Shown: one piece after another, positions 36,475 through 44,999 of the stretch
How the letters are laid out: each line of letters begins with the position of its first letter
How positions within the stretch are numbered: position 1 is the first letter of the stretch
DNA from: Caballeronia sp. SEWSISQ10-4 2
GTDB lineage: Bacteria; Pseudomonadota; Gammaproteobacteria; Burkholderiales; Burkholderiaceae
Assembly: GCF_030464885.1 (NCBI RefSeq)
Contig: NZ_JALPRJ010000026.1
Location: 1 to 64,000, forward strand
DNA: 64,000 bases
Direction: 5' to 3'
The notes under the pieces: generated by a model
The model's input: the letters and a program-made list of their open reading frames with translations, nothing else
The model's database searches: none
Told to the model about the DNA's origin: nothing
Translations under genes and position numbers: made by a program

Positions 36475-38832
36475 ATGAAAAATCGCACGCTCTTCGCTCA
36501 CGCAGCTCTATTGCTCTTCGCTCAGATCGCGGCTGGACACGCGTATGCCGCAGGTTCGGATGGCGCCGTGTCAGGCTCCGTCACCGACAATTCGGGCAAA
36601 CCCATCGCCAATGCCAGCGTTGCGCTGCAAGATGCCAGCGGCGCGTCTGTGGGAGCCACCAGCACGGACGCCAGCGGGCACTTCTTCGTCCACCATGTCG
36701 CACCAGGCACTTACGCAGTCGTCGTAGCCGCGCCGGGCTACGCGAGCGGCTCCAGCATCGCGACGGCGAACGACGGCGCGGATGCTTCCGTATCGGTCGC
36801 GCTCAGCAAAAGCGACGCACTCGATGTGCAGGTCAACGCGAAGCGGCTCGATCGTGCGCGCAACGGCCTGCTGCCTGAAACGGGCAGCAGTGTGTATCGC
36901 TTCAGCCAGGCGGATATCGATACCCTCCCCGCCGGCCAGAACACGCCGCTCAATCAGGTGTTACTGCAAGCGCCGGGGGTCGCAAGCGATTCCTACGGAC
37001 AGCTGCACGTGCGCGGCGATCACGCGAACCTGCAATACCGTATCAACGGCATCATCATCCCAGAGCCGATCAGCGGTTTCGGCCAGTCGCTGGATACGCG
37101 CATCATCGATCAGCTCAATCTTTTGACTGGCGCATTGCCGGCACAGTACGGCGACCGGACCGCTGGTATCGTCGATATTCGTACGAAGAACGGCGACCAA
37201 GGCGACGGCGGCTCCATTGATGTGTTCGGCGGTAGTCACCAGACCATCAAGACCAGCGCCGATGTCTTCGGCAGCAGAGGACCGTTCAGCTACTATTTCA
37301 GCGGCTCGCTTGGCGAGAACAATCTCGGCATAGAGAACCCGACGTCGAGCGCAAGCCCGATCCACGATCACACGCGTCAGGGCGACGCGTTCGGCCTCAT
37401 GTCCTACATCATCAATCCACTCACGCGCGTGAGCCTGATGTTCGGCACGACGAGCAACCAGTTCGAAATCCCCAATACGCCGGGCCTACCGACTGCCTTC
37501 ACCTTGAACGGCAACACCACGTTCGATTCAAGCAAGCTCAACGAGACACAATCCGAACTCAATCAGTTCGCGGTCGTCGCCCTGCAGGGCACCAACGGCG
37601 GCGCGCTGGATTATCAGGTCGCACTCTTTACCCGCTACTCGCGCACGCAATTCAACCCTGACCCGGTGGGCGACCTCCTGTTCAACGGTGTGGCCGCAAG
37701 CGACTTCCACAGCGACACTGCCAACGGCGTGCAAGCGGATACGACCTACCGGCTCAACAATAAGCACACGCTGCGAGCGGGCATTTCGTTCCAGCAGGAA
37801 CATGCGGTTTTCAACAACAATCTGAGCGTGTTCCCCGCCGATGCCGACGGCAACCAGACCTCCGATCAACCGTTCAACGTACCGGATTCGAGCAGCAAGA
37901 CGGGTTATCTGTACAGCGCTTACATCCAGGATGAGTGGAAACTCACCGACAAACTCACGATCAACTACGGCCTGCGCTACGACAAGATGGACGAGTATGT
38001 CAGCGCGAGCCAGCTAAGCCCGCGCGTCGGACTCGTCTATGCATTGACGCCTTCAACGACGGTTCACGCCGGTTATTCGCGTTATTTCACGCCACCTGCT
38101 TTCGAGCTGGTGTCGGGCGAGGATATCGCGCGCGTCGCCGGCACGACTGCGCAGTCGTCGTCGACCAGGAACGACCCTGTGCAGCCGGAACGCAGCCACT
38201 ATTTCGATCTCGGCATAACGCAACGGCTGACATCGACGATAACGGTCGGCGTCGACGCCTACTACAAGAAATCGACGAACCTGCTCGACGAAGGGCAATT
38301 CGGCACTGCGTTGATCTTCACGCCATTCAACTATAAATACGGCCGTGATTACGGCGTCGAATTTACCGGCAACTATAAGCGGGGCAATGTCTCGGCGTAC
38401 GTCAATGTTGCGTACAGCCGCGCACAGGGCAAGGACATCAACTCGGCGCAGTTCAATTTCAGCGCTGACGAACTCGCTTTCATCAGCAACCATTATGTGT
38501 TCCTCGATCACGACCAGCGCGTGACCGCGTCGTTCGGCGGCGCGTACCAGTTGGGCAGGACCATCTTCACACTCGACGGCATTGTCGGTAGCGGGTTGCG
38601 GAGCGGTTTCGCGAACACGGACCGCTTGCCGGTCTATACGCAGGTGAATCTGGGCGTCATCCATCACTTCAACTTCAACGAACCGTTGATCGGCAAGTTC
38701 GATGCGCGCCTGTTGCTCATCAACGCGTTTAACCGTGTGTATGAGTTGCGCGATGGTTCGGGCATTGGTGTGGGCGCACCACAATATGGGCCCCATCTCG
38801 CCATGTATGCCGGGATCACCAAGAATTTTTAA
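36475..38832 (+). CDS. TonB-dependent receptor with N-terminal carboxypeptidase-regulatory-like domain
   Basis: A 785-residue outer-membrane receptor. Residues 1-25 are a signal peptide; about 30-112 form a CarboxypepD_reg-like beta domain (GSVTDNSGKPIANASVALQD); 130-250 is the plug (SQADIDTLPAGQNTPLNQVL, then LHVRGDHANLQYRINGI); the rest is a 22-strand beta barrel ending in the aromatic residue NF. It is followed by its own exbB, exbD and tonB on the same strand. The Zur-like box and ZigA-type remnant upstream suggest zinc or a zinc complex as substrate. The ligand cannot be read from the sequence. Confidence 0.9.
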   Translation: MKNRTLFAHAALLLFAQIAAGHAYAAGSDGAVSGSVTDNSGKPIANASVALQDASGASVGATSTDASGHFFVHHVAPGTYAVVVAAPGYASGSSIATANDGADASVSVALSKSDALDVQVNAKRLDRARNGLLPETGSSVYRFSQADIDTLPAGQNTPLNQVLLQAPGVASDSYGQLHVRGDHANLQYRINGIIIPEPISGFGQSLDTRIIDQLNLLTGALPAQYGDRTAGIVDIRTKNGDQGDGGSIDVFGGSHQTIKTSADVFGSRGPFSYYFSGSLGENNLGIENPTSSASPIHDHTRQGDAFGLMSYIINPLTRVSLMFGTTSNQFEIPNTPGLPTAFTLNGNTTFDSSKLNETQSELNQFAVVALQGTNGGALDYQVALFTRYSRTQFNPDPVGDLLFNGVAASDFHSDTANGVQADTTYRLNNKHTLRAGISFQQEHAVFNNNLSVFPADADGNQTSDQPFNVPDSSSKTGYLYSAYIQDEWKLTDKLTINYGLRYDKMDEYVSASQLSPRVGLVYALTPSTTVHAGYSRYFTPPAFELVSGEDIARVAGTTAQSSSTRNDPVQPERSHYFDLGITQRLTSTITVGVDAYYKKSTNLLDEGQFGTALIFTPFNYKYGRDYGVEFTGNYKRGNVSAYVNVAYSRAQGKDINSAQFNFSADELAFISNHYVFLDHDQRVTASFGGAYQLGRTIFTLDGIVGSGLRSGFANTDRLPVYTQVNLGVIHHFNFNEPLIGKFDARLLLINAFNRVYELRDGSGIGVGAPQYGPHLAMYAGITKNF

Positions 38833-38865
38833 TCCATTGGATAACTAAACAAAAGGCTTTTGATC

Positions 38866-39471
38866 ATGCAGGATTGGGCAGGTATTACTGCTGCCGCGCA
38901 GGTGGGTGGCTGGGTGGTGTACCCGCTCACGCTGCTCGCGGTGCTGGCGATCGCTATCGTCATTGATCGCGCGTATATGTTTGTGCGGTTTGCAAGCCAG
39001 CCGGGAACGAACCTCGGCACGCTGCCGTCGCAGCACGCGTTCAGGCGTCTCGACGAGACGGTGATCGTGCAAGCCGGGACGCCACTGTGGTTAGTCGAAG
39101 CCCGGGCGCAATCGCTTGCTACGTGCATCGAACGAGACATGAGCCGCGGCTTCTGGGTATTGGAGACAATCGTCACGGCAGCGCCCTTGCTCGGGCTGCT
39201 GGGAACCATTGTGGGAATGATGCATTCGTTCCAGCTTTTTGGCGGCAACGGCCTGGTCAATCCGGGCGGCGTAACCGGCGGCGTAGCGCAATCGCTCGTG
39301 GCCACCGCTATCGGACTGGTCGTCGCATTGTTCTCGCTCTTCGCATTCAATTATTTCTCGCGACGCCTTGAACGCCTGATCGATGATCTCGAAGTGCACG
39401 CCAACGAGCGTCTCAACGAGATTCGGCTCAAGGCAGAAAGCACCGGAGAGCTGGCCGGAGACGGACGATGA
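38866..39471 (+). CDS. exbB: ExbB/MotA-TolQ family proton channel protein
   Basis: A 201-residue inner-membrane protein with three helices: one near the N-terminus (VVYPLTLLAVLAIAIVIDRA) and two in the MotA/TolQ/ExbB domain (APLLGLLGTIVGMMHSFQLF, then AQSLVATAIGLVVALFSLFA). It forms the pentameric channel that powers TonB. The ATG at 38866 lies nine bases after AAAAGG; the TTG two codons upstream is too close. Its stop overlaps exbD by four bases. Dedicated energy genes next to a receptor usually serve that receptor. Confidence 0.92.
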   Translation: MQDWAGITAAAQVGGWVVYPLTLLAVLAIAIVIDRAYMFVRFASQPGTNLGTLPSQHAFRRLDETVIVQAGTPLWLVEARAQSLATCIERDMSRGFWVLETIVTAAPLLGLLGTIVGMMHSFQLFGGNGLVNPGGVTGGVAQSLVATAIGLVVALFSLFAFNYFSRRLERLIDDLEVHANERLNEIRLKAESTGELAGDGR

Positions 39472-39866
39472 AGTTCAAGCGCTCGCGAGCATCGAAGCGC
39501 GGACGTATCGAGATCATTCCGATGATCGACGTGATGTTTTTCCTGCTCGCCACCTTCATGCTGGCGTCGCTGGCCATGCAGCGGCTTGATGCTGTCCGGG
39601 TCGATCTGCCATCGGGACAGGCGCAGCACATGTCGGAGGATCAGCCGCTGACGTTGGCGGTCGATCGCACGAACGCCATCTTCCTGAACCGTCGGCCGGT
39701 GCATCTCGATCAGGTGGAAGCCGGGGTCAGGCGACTTCTCAGGCCGGACCGGAACGTGGTAATTGCAGCGGACGATAGCGCGGCACAAGGGGCCGTCGTT
39801 CAAGCCATGCTGGCAGCGCGACGGGCCGGCGCCGAGCATTTTTTTATCGCGATACATCGTGATTGA
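39468..39866 (+). CDS. exbD: ExbD/TolR family biopolymer transport protein
   Basis: A 132-residue protein with one N-terminal helix. The critical Asp lies in IEIIPMIDVMFFLLATFML (Asp 21), followed by a periplasmic domain with ALTLAVD-like LTLAVDRTNAIFLNRRPV and VVIAADDSAAQGAVVQAM. It is the proton-carrying partner of ExbB. It overlaps exbB by four bases and tonB by eight, so the three are translated as a unit. Confidence 0.92.
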   Translation: MKFKRSRASKRGRIEIIPMIDVMFFLLATFMLASLAMQRLDAVRVDLPSGQAQHMSEDQPLTLAVDRTNAIFLNRRPVHLDQVEAGVRRLLRPDRNVVIAADDSAAQGAVVQAMLAARRAGAEHFFIAIHRD

Positions 39867-40560
39867 CAGGACGCGGCGGCGAGAGGGCCCGGCCAATGAG
39901 CCGCCAATCAGATTTGGCGTTGCCCTTCTGATTGCATTTGCCCTGTGGGCAGCGCTGTTGACCCAGATCGTGAACCCGCTCTTGCGGCCTTCGCCGAACG
40001 CGGCTGCGCCGGAGCAAACGGTGATTGAGATGCGCCTTGTCGAGTTGGCCGCGCCCCCCGCACCTGCGCACGCTGTTGCTCCTGCGGTCACCCCGCAATC
40101 TCATGTTCGACGAGATCCAACCCCGGTTCGGGTGACGCCATCGCACGAAACCCGGCGGCCGGTCGCGGAGCATGCAGTTGCGAAAGAGGAAAGCCCCGCA
40201 ATACCAGTGCAGCCGGAAGCGAGCTCCACAGCAACGCCCACGGCTGCGGTGGCAACGCCGGCATCGGCAAGCAATAAAACTGCCCCATCGGCGGGTTCCA
40301 CGGCACGTGTTATCAGTCAACCCATGCCTGCTCTCCCCGACGATCTTCGCGAAGATGCGTATCAGGCGGTCGCCGTTGCGCGCTTCGATATCCACGCGGA
40401 TGGAACGATCGAAGTAGAACTTTCAAAGCCGACGCAGAACCCGCGCCTGAATGCGCTACTGCTCGAGGCGCTGCGGAAATGGCGCTTTTTCCCCGCGATG
40501 CAAGGCGGCCATGCTGTGGAAAGTCATCAGGACGTGCGAGTGCATTTCAACGTAAGTTGA
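39859..40560 (+). CDS. tonB: TonB energy-transducing protein
   Basis: A 233-residue protein: a short basic cytoplasmic part, one helix (FGVALLIAFALWAALLTQIV), a Pro/Ala/Thr-rich periplasmic spacer (about 60-150) and a C-terminal TonB domain (VAVARFDIHADGTIEVELSK, ALRKWRFFPAMQGG). The start is placed at GTG 39859 (VIDRTRRREG), overlapping exbD by eight bases; an in-frame ATG at 39763 would lie inside exbD and add 32 unlikely residues. It completes the receptor-exbB-exbD-tonB module. Confidence 0.9.
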   Translation: MIDRTRRREGPANEPPIRFGVALLIAFALWAALLTQIVNPLLRPSPNAAAPEQTVIEMRLVELAAPPAPAHAVAPAVTPQSHVRRDPTPVRVTPSHETRRPVAEHAVAKEESPAIPVQPEASSTATPTAAVATPASASNKTAPSAGSTARVISQPMPALPDDLREDAYQAVAVARFDIHADGTIEVELSKPTQNPRLNALLLEALRKWRFFPAMQGGHAVESHQDVRVHFNVS

Positions 40561-40570
40561 CCGCGTTCCG

Positions 40571-41179
40571 TCAAATCGACGACCGCGTTAAAAGCGGCCA
40601 TCGTGCAAGCTGCACATGCTTCGTTTGACCAACCAGGCTGTCCACGAGAACGAACTCGCGAGCGGTCCAGCGGACGGGCTCGATAGCTCGTTCATCGACT
40701 TCGCGCTTGTCGTACAGCAAAGTCAGGTGCGGCGTGAAACTCGACGTCGAATTGCAATTAAATCCGGCCTTCTTCAAGGTCGTACCAAGAGCCCCATGGA
40801 ACTCCTTCAATGCCGCAGCGCCGTCGCTTCCAAGCAGGACGAATGGACGGTCGTGGTCCGTCCGGTGAAAACTACGGGCAAGGTCGAGAATAATGTCGAA
40901 GGGCGGCATCCGGATGGTTGCCGCCACGGCTTCCAATGTCGAGGCTACACGCTGAGGGAAATACGGATATGTGTCGATGGAATGCAAGGTGACGTGAAAG
41001 TGTCCAATCGGAAGCGGCCTCCGTTTCAAGCCATGTTCAATACGCAGATGCTGTGCCCGCTGCTCGATACGCATGGCGGTGTCCGGGTCCGGCAAGATCG
41101 CGAAGAACAGATGATGACGGTCAACTGGCCGTGGCGCAGGTCTCGCGTCTAATCCAGGTAGAGATAGCTGCTCTGGCAT
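40571..41179 (-). CDS. thpR: RNA 2',3'-cyclic phosphodiesterase (2'-5' RNA ligase family)
   Basis: A 202-residue member of the 2H phosphoesterase family (LigT/ThpR). The two catalytic motifs are HVTL (His 62) and HLTLL (His 151), as required for the paired-histidine active site. Members cleave or seal 2',3'-cyclic or 2'-5' RNA ends; the biological role is unsettled. The ATG at 41179 (MPEQLSLPG) has GGGTGG nearby and is preferred to one at 41212 that lacks a site. It is convergent with tonB, ten bases apart, and otherwise unrelated to its neighbours. Confidence 0.88.
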   Translation of the reverse strand: MPEQLSLPGLDARPAPRPVDRHHLFFAILPDPDTAMRIEQRAQHLRIEHGLKRRPLPIGHFHVTLHSIDTYPYFPQRVASTLEAVAATIRMPPFDIILDLARSFHRTDHDRPFVLLGSDGAAALKEFHGALGTTLKKAGFNCNSTSSFTPHLTLLYDKREVDERAIEPVRWTAREFVLVDSLVGQTKHVQLARWPLLTRSSI

Positions 41180-41273
41180 AGGATTGCCACCCCATGGATC
41201 AAAGGGCTTCATTCAGAACTTTGCAAGTATCGGAGCCAATGCACAGGAGTTCTCGCTTGAAACCGCCCCGCTT

Positions 41274-41654
41274 TCACCCCAGCTTACTACCCATCGATCG
41301 ATGAAACCGGAAGAGCGTTCTCGCTTTCTTCGGCGGCTGTTCGTCACCCAAAAAACCAAATTCGATAGGTGCGCGTGTGTAGAAGACATGCACGTTTTCC
41401 GCTCGCACAGCCTCCAGGATCTCGTCGGCTTCACGCTCGGTCACAGCCAGAATAACCTGCACCGGTTGGTCCGCGAGCTTAAGAATATGCGCCGCGTGAT
41501 GAGCGCCGGCGTGGCCAATACCTTCCGCTGCGCTGATAACCGTCGCCCCTCGAATACCGCGCTTGCGAACCTCCTGCAAAATCCATTCACAAACCGTCAG
41601 ATGACCGCATTTGCGGTTCTGCTCCGTGTAGAACGTCAGTTGATACCCGTTCAT
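41274..41654 (-). CDS. DUF190 (PII-like) protein, copy A
   Basis: A 126-residue cytoplasmic protein of the DUF190 family, whose fold is like the PII signalling protein GlnB. The pattern is GYQLTFYTEQNRKCGHLTVC near the start, a Gly-rich T-loop region (GIRGATVISAAEGIGHAGAH) and KLADQPVQVILAVTE. The ATG at 41654 follows GGAGG at five bases. A charged C-terminal tail (PPKKARTLFRFHR) is unusual for the family. It lies beside a second DUF190 gene (about 54% of the shared positions by eye, not aligned formally) and a carbonic anhydrase gene. PII-like proteins bind nucleotides and small effectors; the ligand here is unknown. Confidence 0.87.
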   Translation of the reverse strand: MNGYQLTFYTEQNRKCGHLTVCEWILQEVRKRGIRGATVISAAEGIGHAGAHHAAHILKLADQPVQVILAVTEREADEILEAVRAENVHVFYTRAPIEFGFLGDEQPPKKARTLFRFHRSMGSKLG

Positions 41655-41866
41655 ACCGACCTCCACAGTAACGTCCCGCGTACTGACGGAACGCCACCCT
41701 TACAAGCTTTCGCGCAACCCACTACCGGTGCAGGAAAAATATAGACTGCGAGGCTCCCGCGAAAAATCGCGCATAACTTAATTCTAGATCAGCGCTTGAA
41801 CGTCGTCGCGTTTGCGCAATGCAGCAAGTGAAGCCCTACGGCAACGACTCTCCGCCTGCGATCCTC

Positions 41867-42187
41867 TCACGTCTCTCCCAGCACCTCGTACTCGACCAAA
41901 CCACGCGTATAAAACAGGCTTGCCCCACCCTGCCTGAGACGGTCGAGCAACGCATCGATCCGCCCGTCCTCCGCAACGACCGTCACCGCGACCGGTTGAT
42001 CGGCCAGTTCGAAAAACCGCGCGGCGTGATACTTGCCGTGCATATCGACGGTTTCTGTTACCTCAACGACCGTCGCCCCGACAATGCCGGCCATCTTGAC
42101 CTCTTCGAGAATCCAGTCGACCACCGTCAGGTGATGCTGGCGATGACCCTGCGTTGCGGCATAGACCGTAAGCTGGCTTCCTTTCAT
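41867..42187 (-). CDS. DUF190 (PII-like) protein, copy B
   Basis: A 106-residue DUF190 protein with the same layout as copy A: GSQLTVYAATQGHRQHHLTV at the start, GIVGATVVEVTETVDMHGKYH in the loop region, and ELADQPVAVTVVAED. It lacks copy A's basic tail and is nearer the usual family length. The ATG at 42187 follows GGAGG. It lies 46 bases after the carbonic anhydrase gene on the same strand, so the two may be co-transcribed. No crcB fluoride-channel gene, the common partner of DUF190, is nearby. Confidence 0.88.
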   Translation of the reverse strand: MKGSQLTVYAATQGHRQHHLTVVDWILEEVKMAGIVGATVVEVTETVDMHGKYHAARFFELADQPVAVTVVAEDGRIDALLDRLRQGGASLFYTRGLVEYEVLGET

Positions 42188-42233
42188 AGGATCCTCCGCT
42201 TGGCAACGGGTCACGCAAACACAGGCGATGAAC

Positions 42234-42956
42234 TCACTCAACGAGCCCGACCTTCCCCGAAGCGAGATCGTAGATCGCTCCGACCACCTGCACCTTGCCC
42301 GCCCTCACGTACTCTCCGATCAATGGCTTCGAGACCCTCAACCGATTGGCGTTCAGCCGCACGTTTTCGATAGTCGTGTCCGCCACCAGATCGCCGTGCC
42401 CATGCGCCTTGGCAATCTCGATCGCCGGCCTGATCGCCTGGACGAGTTCCGGCAAATGCCCCGGCAACACCGCGTGTTCCCGAATCGCCTTGACCGCCGC
42501 GGAGACCGCACCGCAGTTTGTATGTCCAAGCACCATGATTAATGGTACGCCCAGGAACTTCACCCCGTATTCGAGACTCGCCAATCCATCGTCGTTGACG
42601 AAATTTCCCGCAACCCGCACGACGAACAGATCGCCCGGACCCTGGTCGAACGCCAGCTCCGGAGAGACACGCGAATCCGCGCAACCGACGATCGCAGCTA
42701 TCGGATATTGCGCCGCGGCGCGTGTGGCCCGGCCGGCAGAATAGTCCTTGTTTGATGGAGCATTGGCGACATAACGGCTGTTGCCTTGCAGCAGGCGGGA
42801 AAGCGCCTCCGCGGGTGCAATCGCGTTGGGACCAGGTCCCGCGGACGATTCATCGGCACGCGCGTCGGGGAGCGAAAAAGCAGCCACGGTCGCAGACGCC
42901 AAACCGGCGAACAACACGCGACGCCGTGACAGGGAGCACATCGGATCAACACACAT
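42234..42956 (-). CDS. Tat-exported beta-carbonic anhydrase
   Basis: A 240-residue beta-class carbonic anhydrase that interconverts CO2 and bicarbonate. The zinc ligands are Cys 92 (GCADSRV, with Asp 94 and Arg 96 forming the catalytic dyad), His 145 and Cys 148 (GHTNCGA). The N-terminus SLSRRRVLFAGLASATVAAF is a twin-arginine signal ending near ARA, so the folded enzyme should be periplasmic, which is less common than cytoplasmic beta enzymes. The ATG at 42956 is chosen because the Tat signal begins there. It precedes two PII-like DUF190 genes in the same direction. Confidence 0.92.
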   Translation of the reverse strand: MCVDPMCSLSRRRVLFAGLASATVAAFSLPDARADESSAGPGPNAIAPAEALSRLLQGNSRYVANAPSNKDYSAGRATRAAAQYPIAAIVGCADSRVSPELAFDQGPGDLFVVRVAGNFVNDDGLASLEYGVKFLGVPLIMVLGHTNCGAVSAAVKAIREHAVLPGHLPELVQAIRPAIEIAKAHGHGDLVADTTIENVRLNANRLRVSKPLIGEYVRAGKVQVVGAIYDLASGKVGLVE

Positions 42957-43180
42957 GGATCGACTCCAAAGGGACAAACGCCCGCACCATTCGCCTGGTG
43001 CAGGTGCAAACCAGCCAGCTCTCTTCGATGGTGCGGCAATCACGCTTGAATGAACGTATCCTTCGCCTCACAACGCTTCAATCACCCGGGCGACGCCAAC
43101 AGCATGACCTATAACTTAGGAGCCGGCGGAAACGCCGAAATATCAGCTCGCGGCATACGAATTCGCTAACGGAGCGCATT

Positions 43181-43846
43181 ATGAATGGACGATCCAGATC
43201 GTTGCTGCTGTCGCTGTGGATGAGCGTTGCAACAAGCCTTGCCTGCAGCATCGCCAACGCCGAGAACCTCATACCCGCGAGCGTGCCGCTTACGCCGATC
43301 ACGCAATTCCCCGGCACCACCGGCTACATCGCTCCGGACTATGACGCGCGGCGCGCTTTGCTGCATAGCGTATATATCGCGCCGATCGAAATCTTTCTCG
43401 CACCGGACTCGCTGTACAAGGGCATCGAACCCGGCCAAATGGCCGAACTGACCAACGCCTTCAGCAATGCGTTGCGCGAGAACGTGCTGAAAAACGCCAA
43501 CGTGGTCGACACTCCGCAGCCCGATTCCATGATCCTGCAACTCGCACTAACCGATGTCCAGCTGACCAAGCGGTCACTGCGTTTGCGCGACCTCACGCCA
43601 ATCGGCGCTGCGATCAACGGAGCGAAACGCGTGGCAGGCATCAGCAAGATATCGCTCACTACGTTGACCGTGCAGGCCATAGGCGTTGCCCCTGACAGTG
43701 ACATTGCGCTCTTCGCCATCAACAATCCGCCGGCTCCCGGCGACGCAGGAACAGAGCCGGTGCGTCTGGATCAGGTGCCTGCGCTGCTCGACAAAAAAGC
43801 CGAGCGCTTGCGCGCGGCGTTCACTGCGATACGCGAGCAACGCTAG
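43181..43846 (+). CDS. DUF3313 family secreted protein
   Basis: A 221-residue exported protein with a signal peptide (1-27, SLACSIANA-EN). The segments YIAPDYDARRALLHSVYIAPI and MAELTNAFSNALRENVLKN fit DUF3313, a group of outer-membrane or periplasmic proteins of unknown function often listed as lipoproteins. Here no lipobox Cys at +1 is evident; Cys 22 lies inside the signal region. It stands alone, with neighbours on the opposite strand. Confidence 0.75.
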   Translation: MNGRSRSLLLSLWMSVATSLACSIANAENLIPASVPLTPITQFPGTTGYIAPDYDARRALLHSVYIAPIEIFLAPDSLYKGIEPGQMAELTNAFSNALRENVLKNANVVDTPQPDSMILQLALTDVQLTKRSLRLRDLTPIGAAINGAKRVAGISKISLTTLTVQAIGVAPDSDIALFAINNPPAPGDAGTEPVRLDQVPALLDKKAERLRAAFTAIREQR

Positions 43847-43847
43847 C

Positions 43848-44189
43848 TCAGTTCATCCCGGCCACGGGAACCGCGACAACAGGTTGTGCGTAGCTGACAT
43901 TCGCGGCAGGCACAGCAGCGTAGCTGCCCTGCATGGGCATGTAGACCACGGACGCAGGCTTCGGCGCGGGCACATACACCGTCGGTGCAGGCGCCACAAC
44001 GACCGGAGCCGGGCGCACCACCGTGACATAGGTCGGCTGGACCGGGACCGTGTAATAGACAGGCCGCGGCGGCGGTGCATAGACCACCGCGGGTACTGCG
44101 TAGACAACAAATGTTCTGGCTTCGGCGCCGGTGGAGAGAGCCAGGCCGAGAGCGGCGGCTGCAGATGCACTGATAAGACGAATGTTCAT
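43848..44189 (-). CDS. secreted Pro/Val/Tyr-rich protein of unknown function
   Basis: A 113-residue protein with a signal peptide (MNIRLISASAAAALGLALST, ending EARTF) and a low-complexity body rich in Pro, Val, Tyr and Ala (VVYAPPPRPVYYTVPVQPTY; APAPTVYVPAPKPASVVYMP). I recognise no domain. GAAGGGAATCC before the ATG at 44189 supports this start over one at 44357. It ends one base after the DUF3313 gene on the other strand. A cell-surface or structural role is possible but not shown. Confidence 0.65.
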   Translation of the reverse strand: MNIRLISASAAAALGLALSTGAEARTFVVYAVPAVVYAPPPRPVYYTVPVQPTYVTVVRPAPVVVAPAPTVYVPAPKPASVVYMPMQGSYAAVPAANVSYAQPVVAVPVAGMN

Positions 44190-44597
44190 TTGGATTCCCT
44201 TCGATGCTATCGGCAGGTGTCGTCTTCGCTTTGGAAGCCGTTCCGCCGTGTGGTTCGCATTGCATGAGAGCCTTGCGAATCCGTTGAAGCGCTCGTGGCG
44301 CCGACCACCGAAAGATACGCAAAGTGAGCCTGAAAGCCACGTCAAAACATATTTCATTCGATGTCACGGATCGCCGGTTTCCAGACACCGGGGCAAGCCA
44401 TTTTTGTATGGAGCAGATGTTTCATTCGCGCTCCGGATACATGACATACGGCGACACTATTCGTAGCCCGTTTGTCATCCTTTTTCCGGTGCCGGCCGAT
44501 AAGCTTCGGTCTGCCATCGGTCGGGTCGGCATCAAACGGCAAACGCCAAACACCGGCGACCGATGGCAAACGAACCCATCACTCTCTGGAGAACCTC
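44190..44597. other. divergent intergenic region
   Basis: A spacer of about 400 bp between the Pro-rich protein gene and the EF-hand gene. Open frames crossing it have no start signals. Promoters for both genes are expected here but were not resolved. Confidence 0.4.
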
Positions 44598-44903
44598 ATG
44601 AAAAAAGCCCTTTCCATCCTCGTCCTGTCAATCGCCGTCTCCCTCGGCAGCACTGCCGCGATGGCGCAAACCACCCCGCAACCGATGGCCAGCTCGCAGC
44701 GCATGGAGCGCGCCATGCAGCAACTGCAGGCGCGCTTTGCTGCCGCCAACTCCACACACGACGGCAAGCTGACCAAAGCTCAGGCCGCGCAAGGCATGCC
44801 GATGGTCGCGCAGAATTTCGATCAGATCGATGCGCAGAAAGCGGGCTACATTACCCTGCCGCAGATCGAGCAATTCATGCAGCAGCGCGCGACATCGCAC
44901 TGA
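44598..44903 (+). CDS. secreted EF-hand domain protein
   Basis: A 101-residue exported protein with a signal peptide (1-23, ending AAMAQ) and an EF-hand-like pair: STHDGKLTKAQAAQ and FDQIDAQKAGYITLPQIEQF (about 50-95). The loops deviate from canonical Ca2+ sites (AANSTHDGKLTKAQ keeps D, G and a final acidic position only in part), so calcium binding is uncertain. The ATG at 44598 follows CTGGAGAAC. It is a single gene ahead of the efflux operon, with 96 bases between them. Confidence 0.8.
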   Translation: MKKALSILVLSIAVSLGSTAAMAQTTPQPMASSQRMERAMQQLQARFAAANSTHDGKLTKAQAAQGMPMVAQNFDQIDAQKAGYITLPQIEQFMQQRATSH

Positions 44904-44999
44904 CGGTTGCACAGTTTCCGATGAAAACTTCTTGATCCGTGCATACGATGGTTATTGTCTGTTGAACTGAGGACCGCTTTGCCCTGCTAAAGAGGCGCG

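Noticed and set aside
41274..42187. Fluoride-resistance locus (DUF190 with crcB and a fluoride riboswitch)
   Set aside because: No crcB gene and no riboswitch-like leader was found near the DUF190 genes.
44324..44935. A 203-codon plus-strand frame overlapping the EF-hand gene
   Set aside because: It runs out of frame over a gene with a signal peptide and a good ribosome binding site, and its product is low-complexity and Arg/His-rich.
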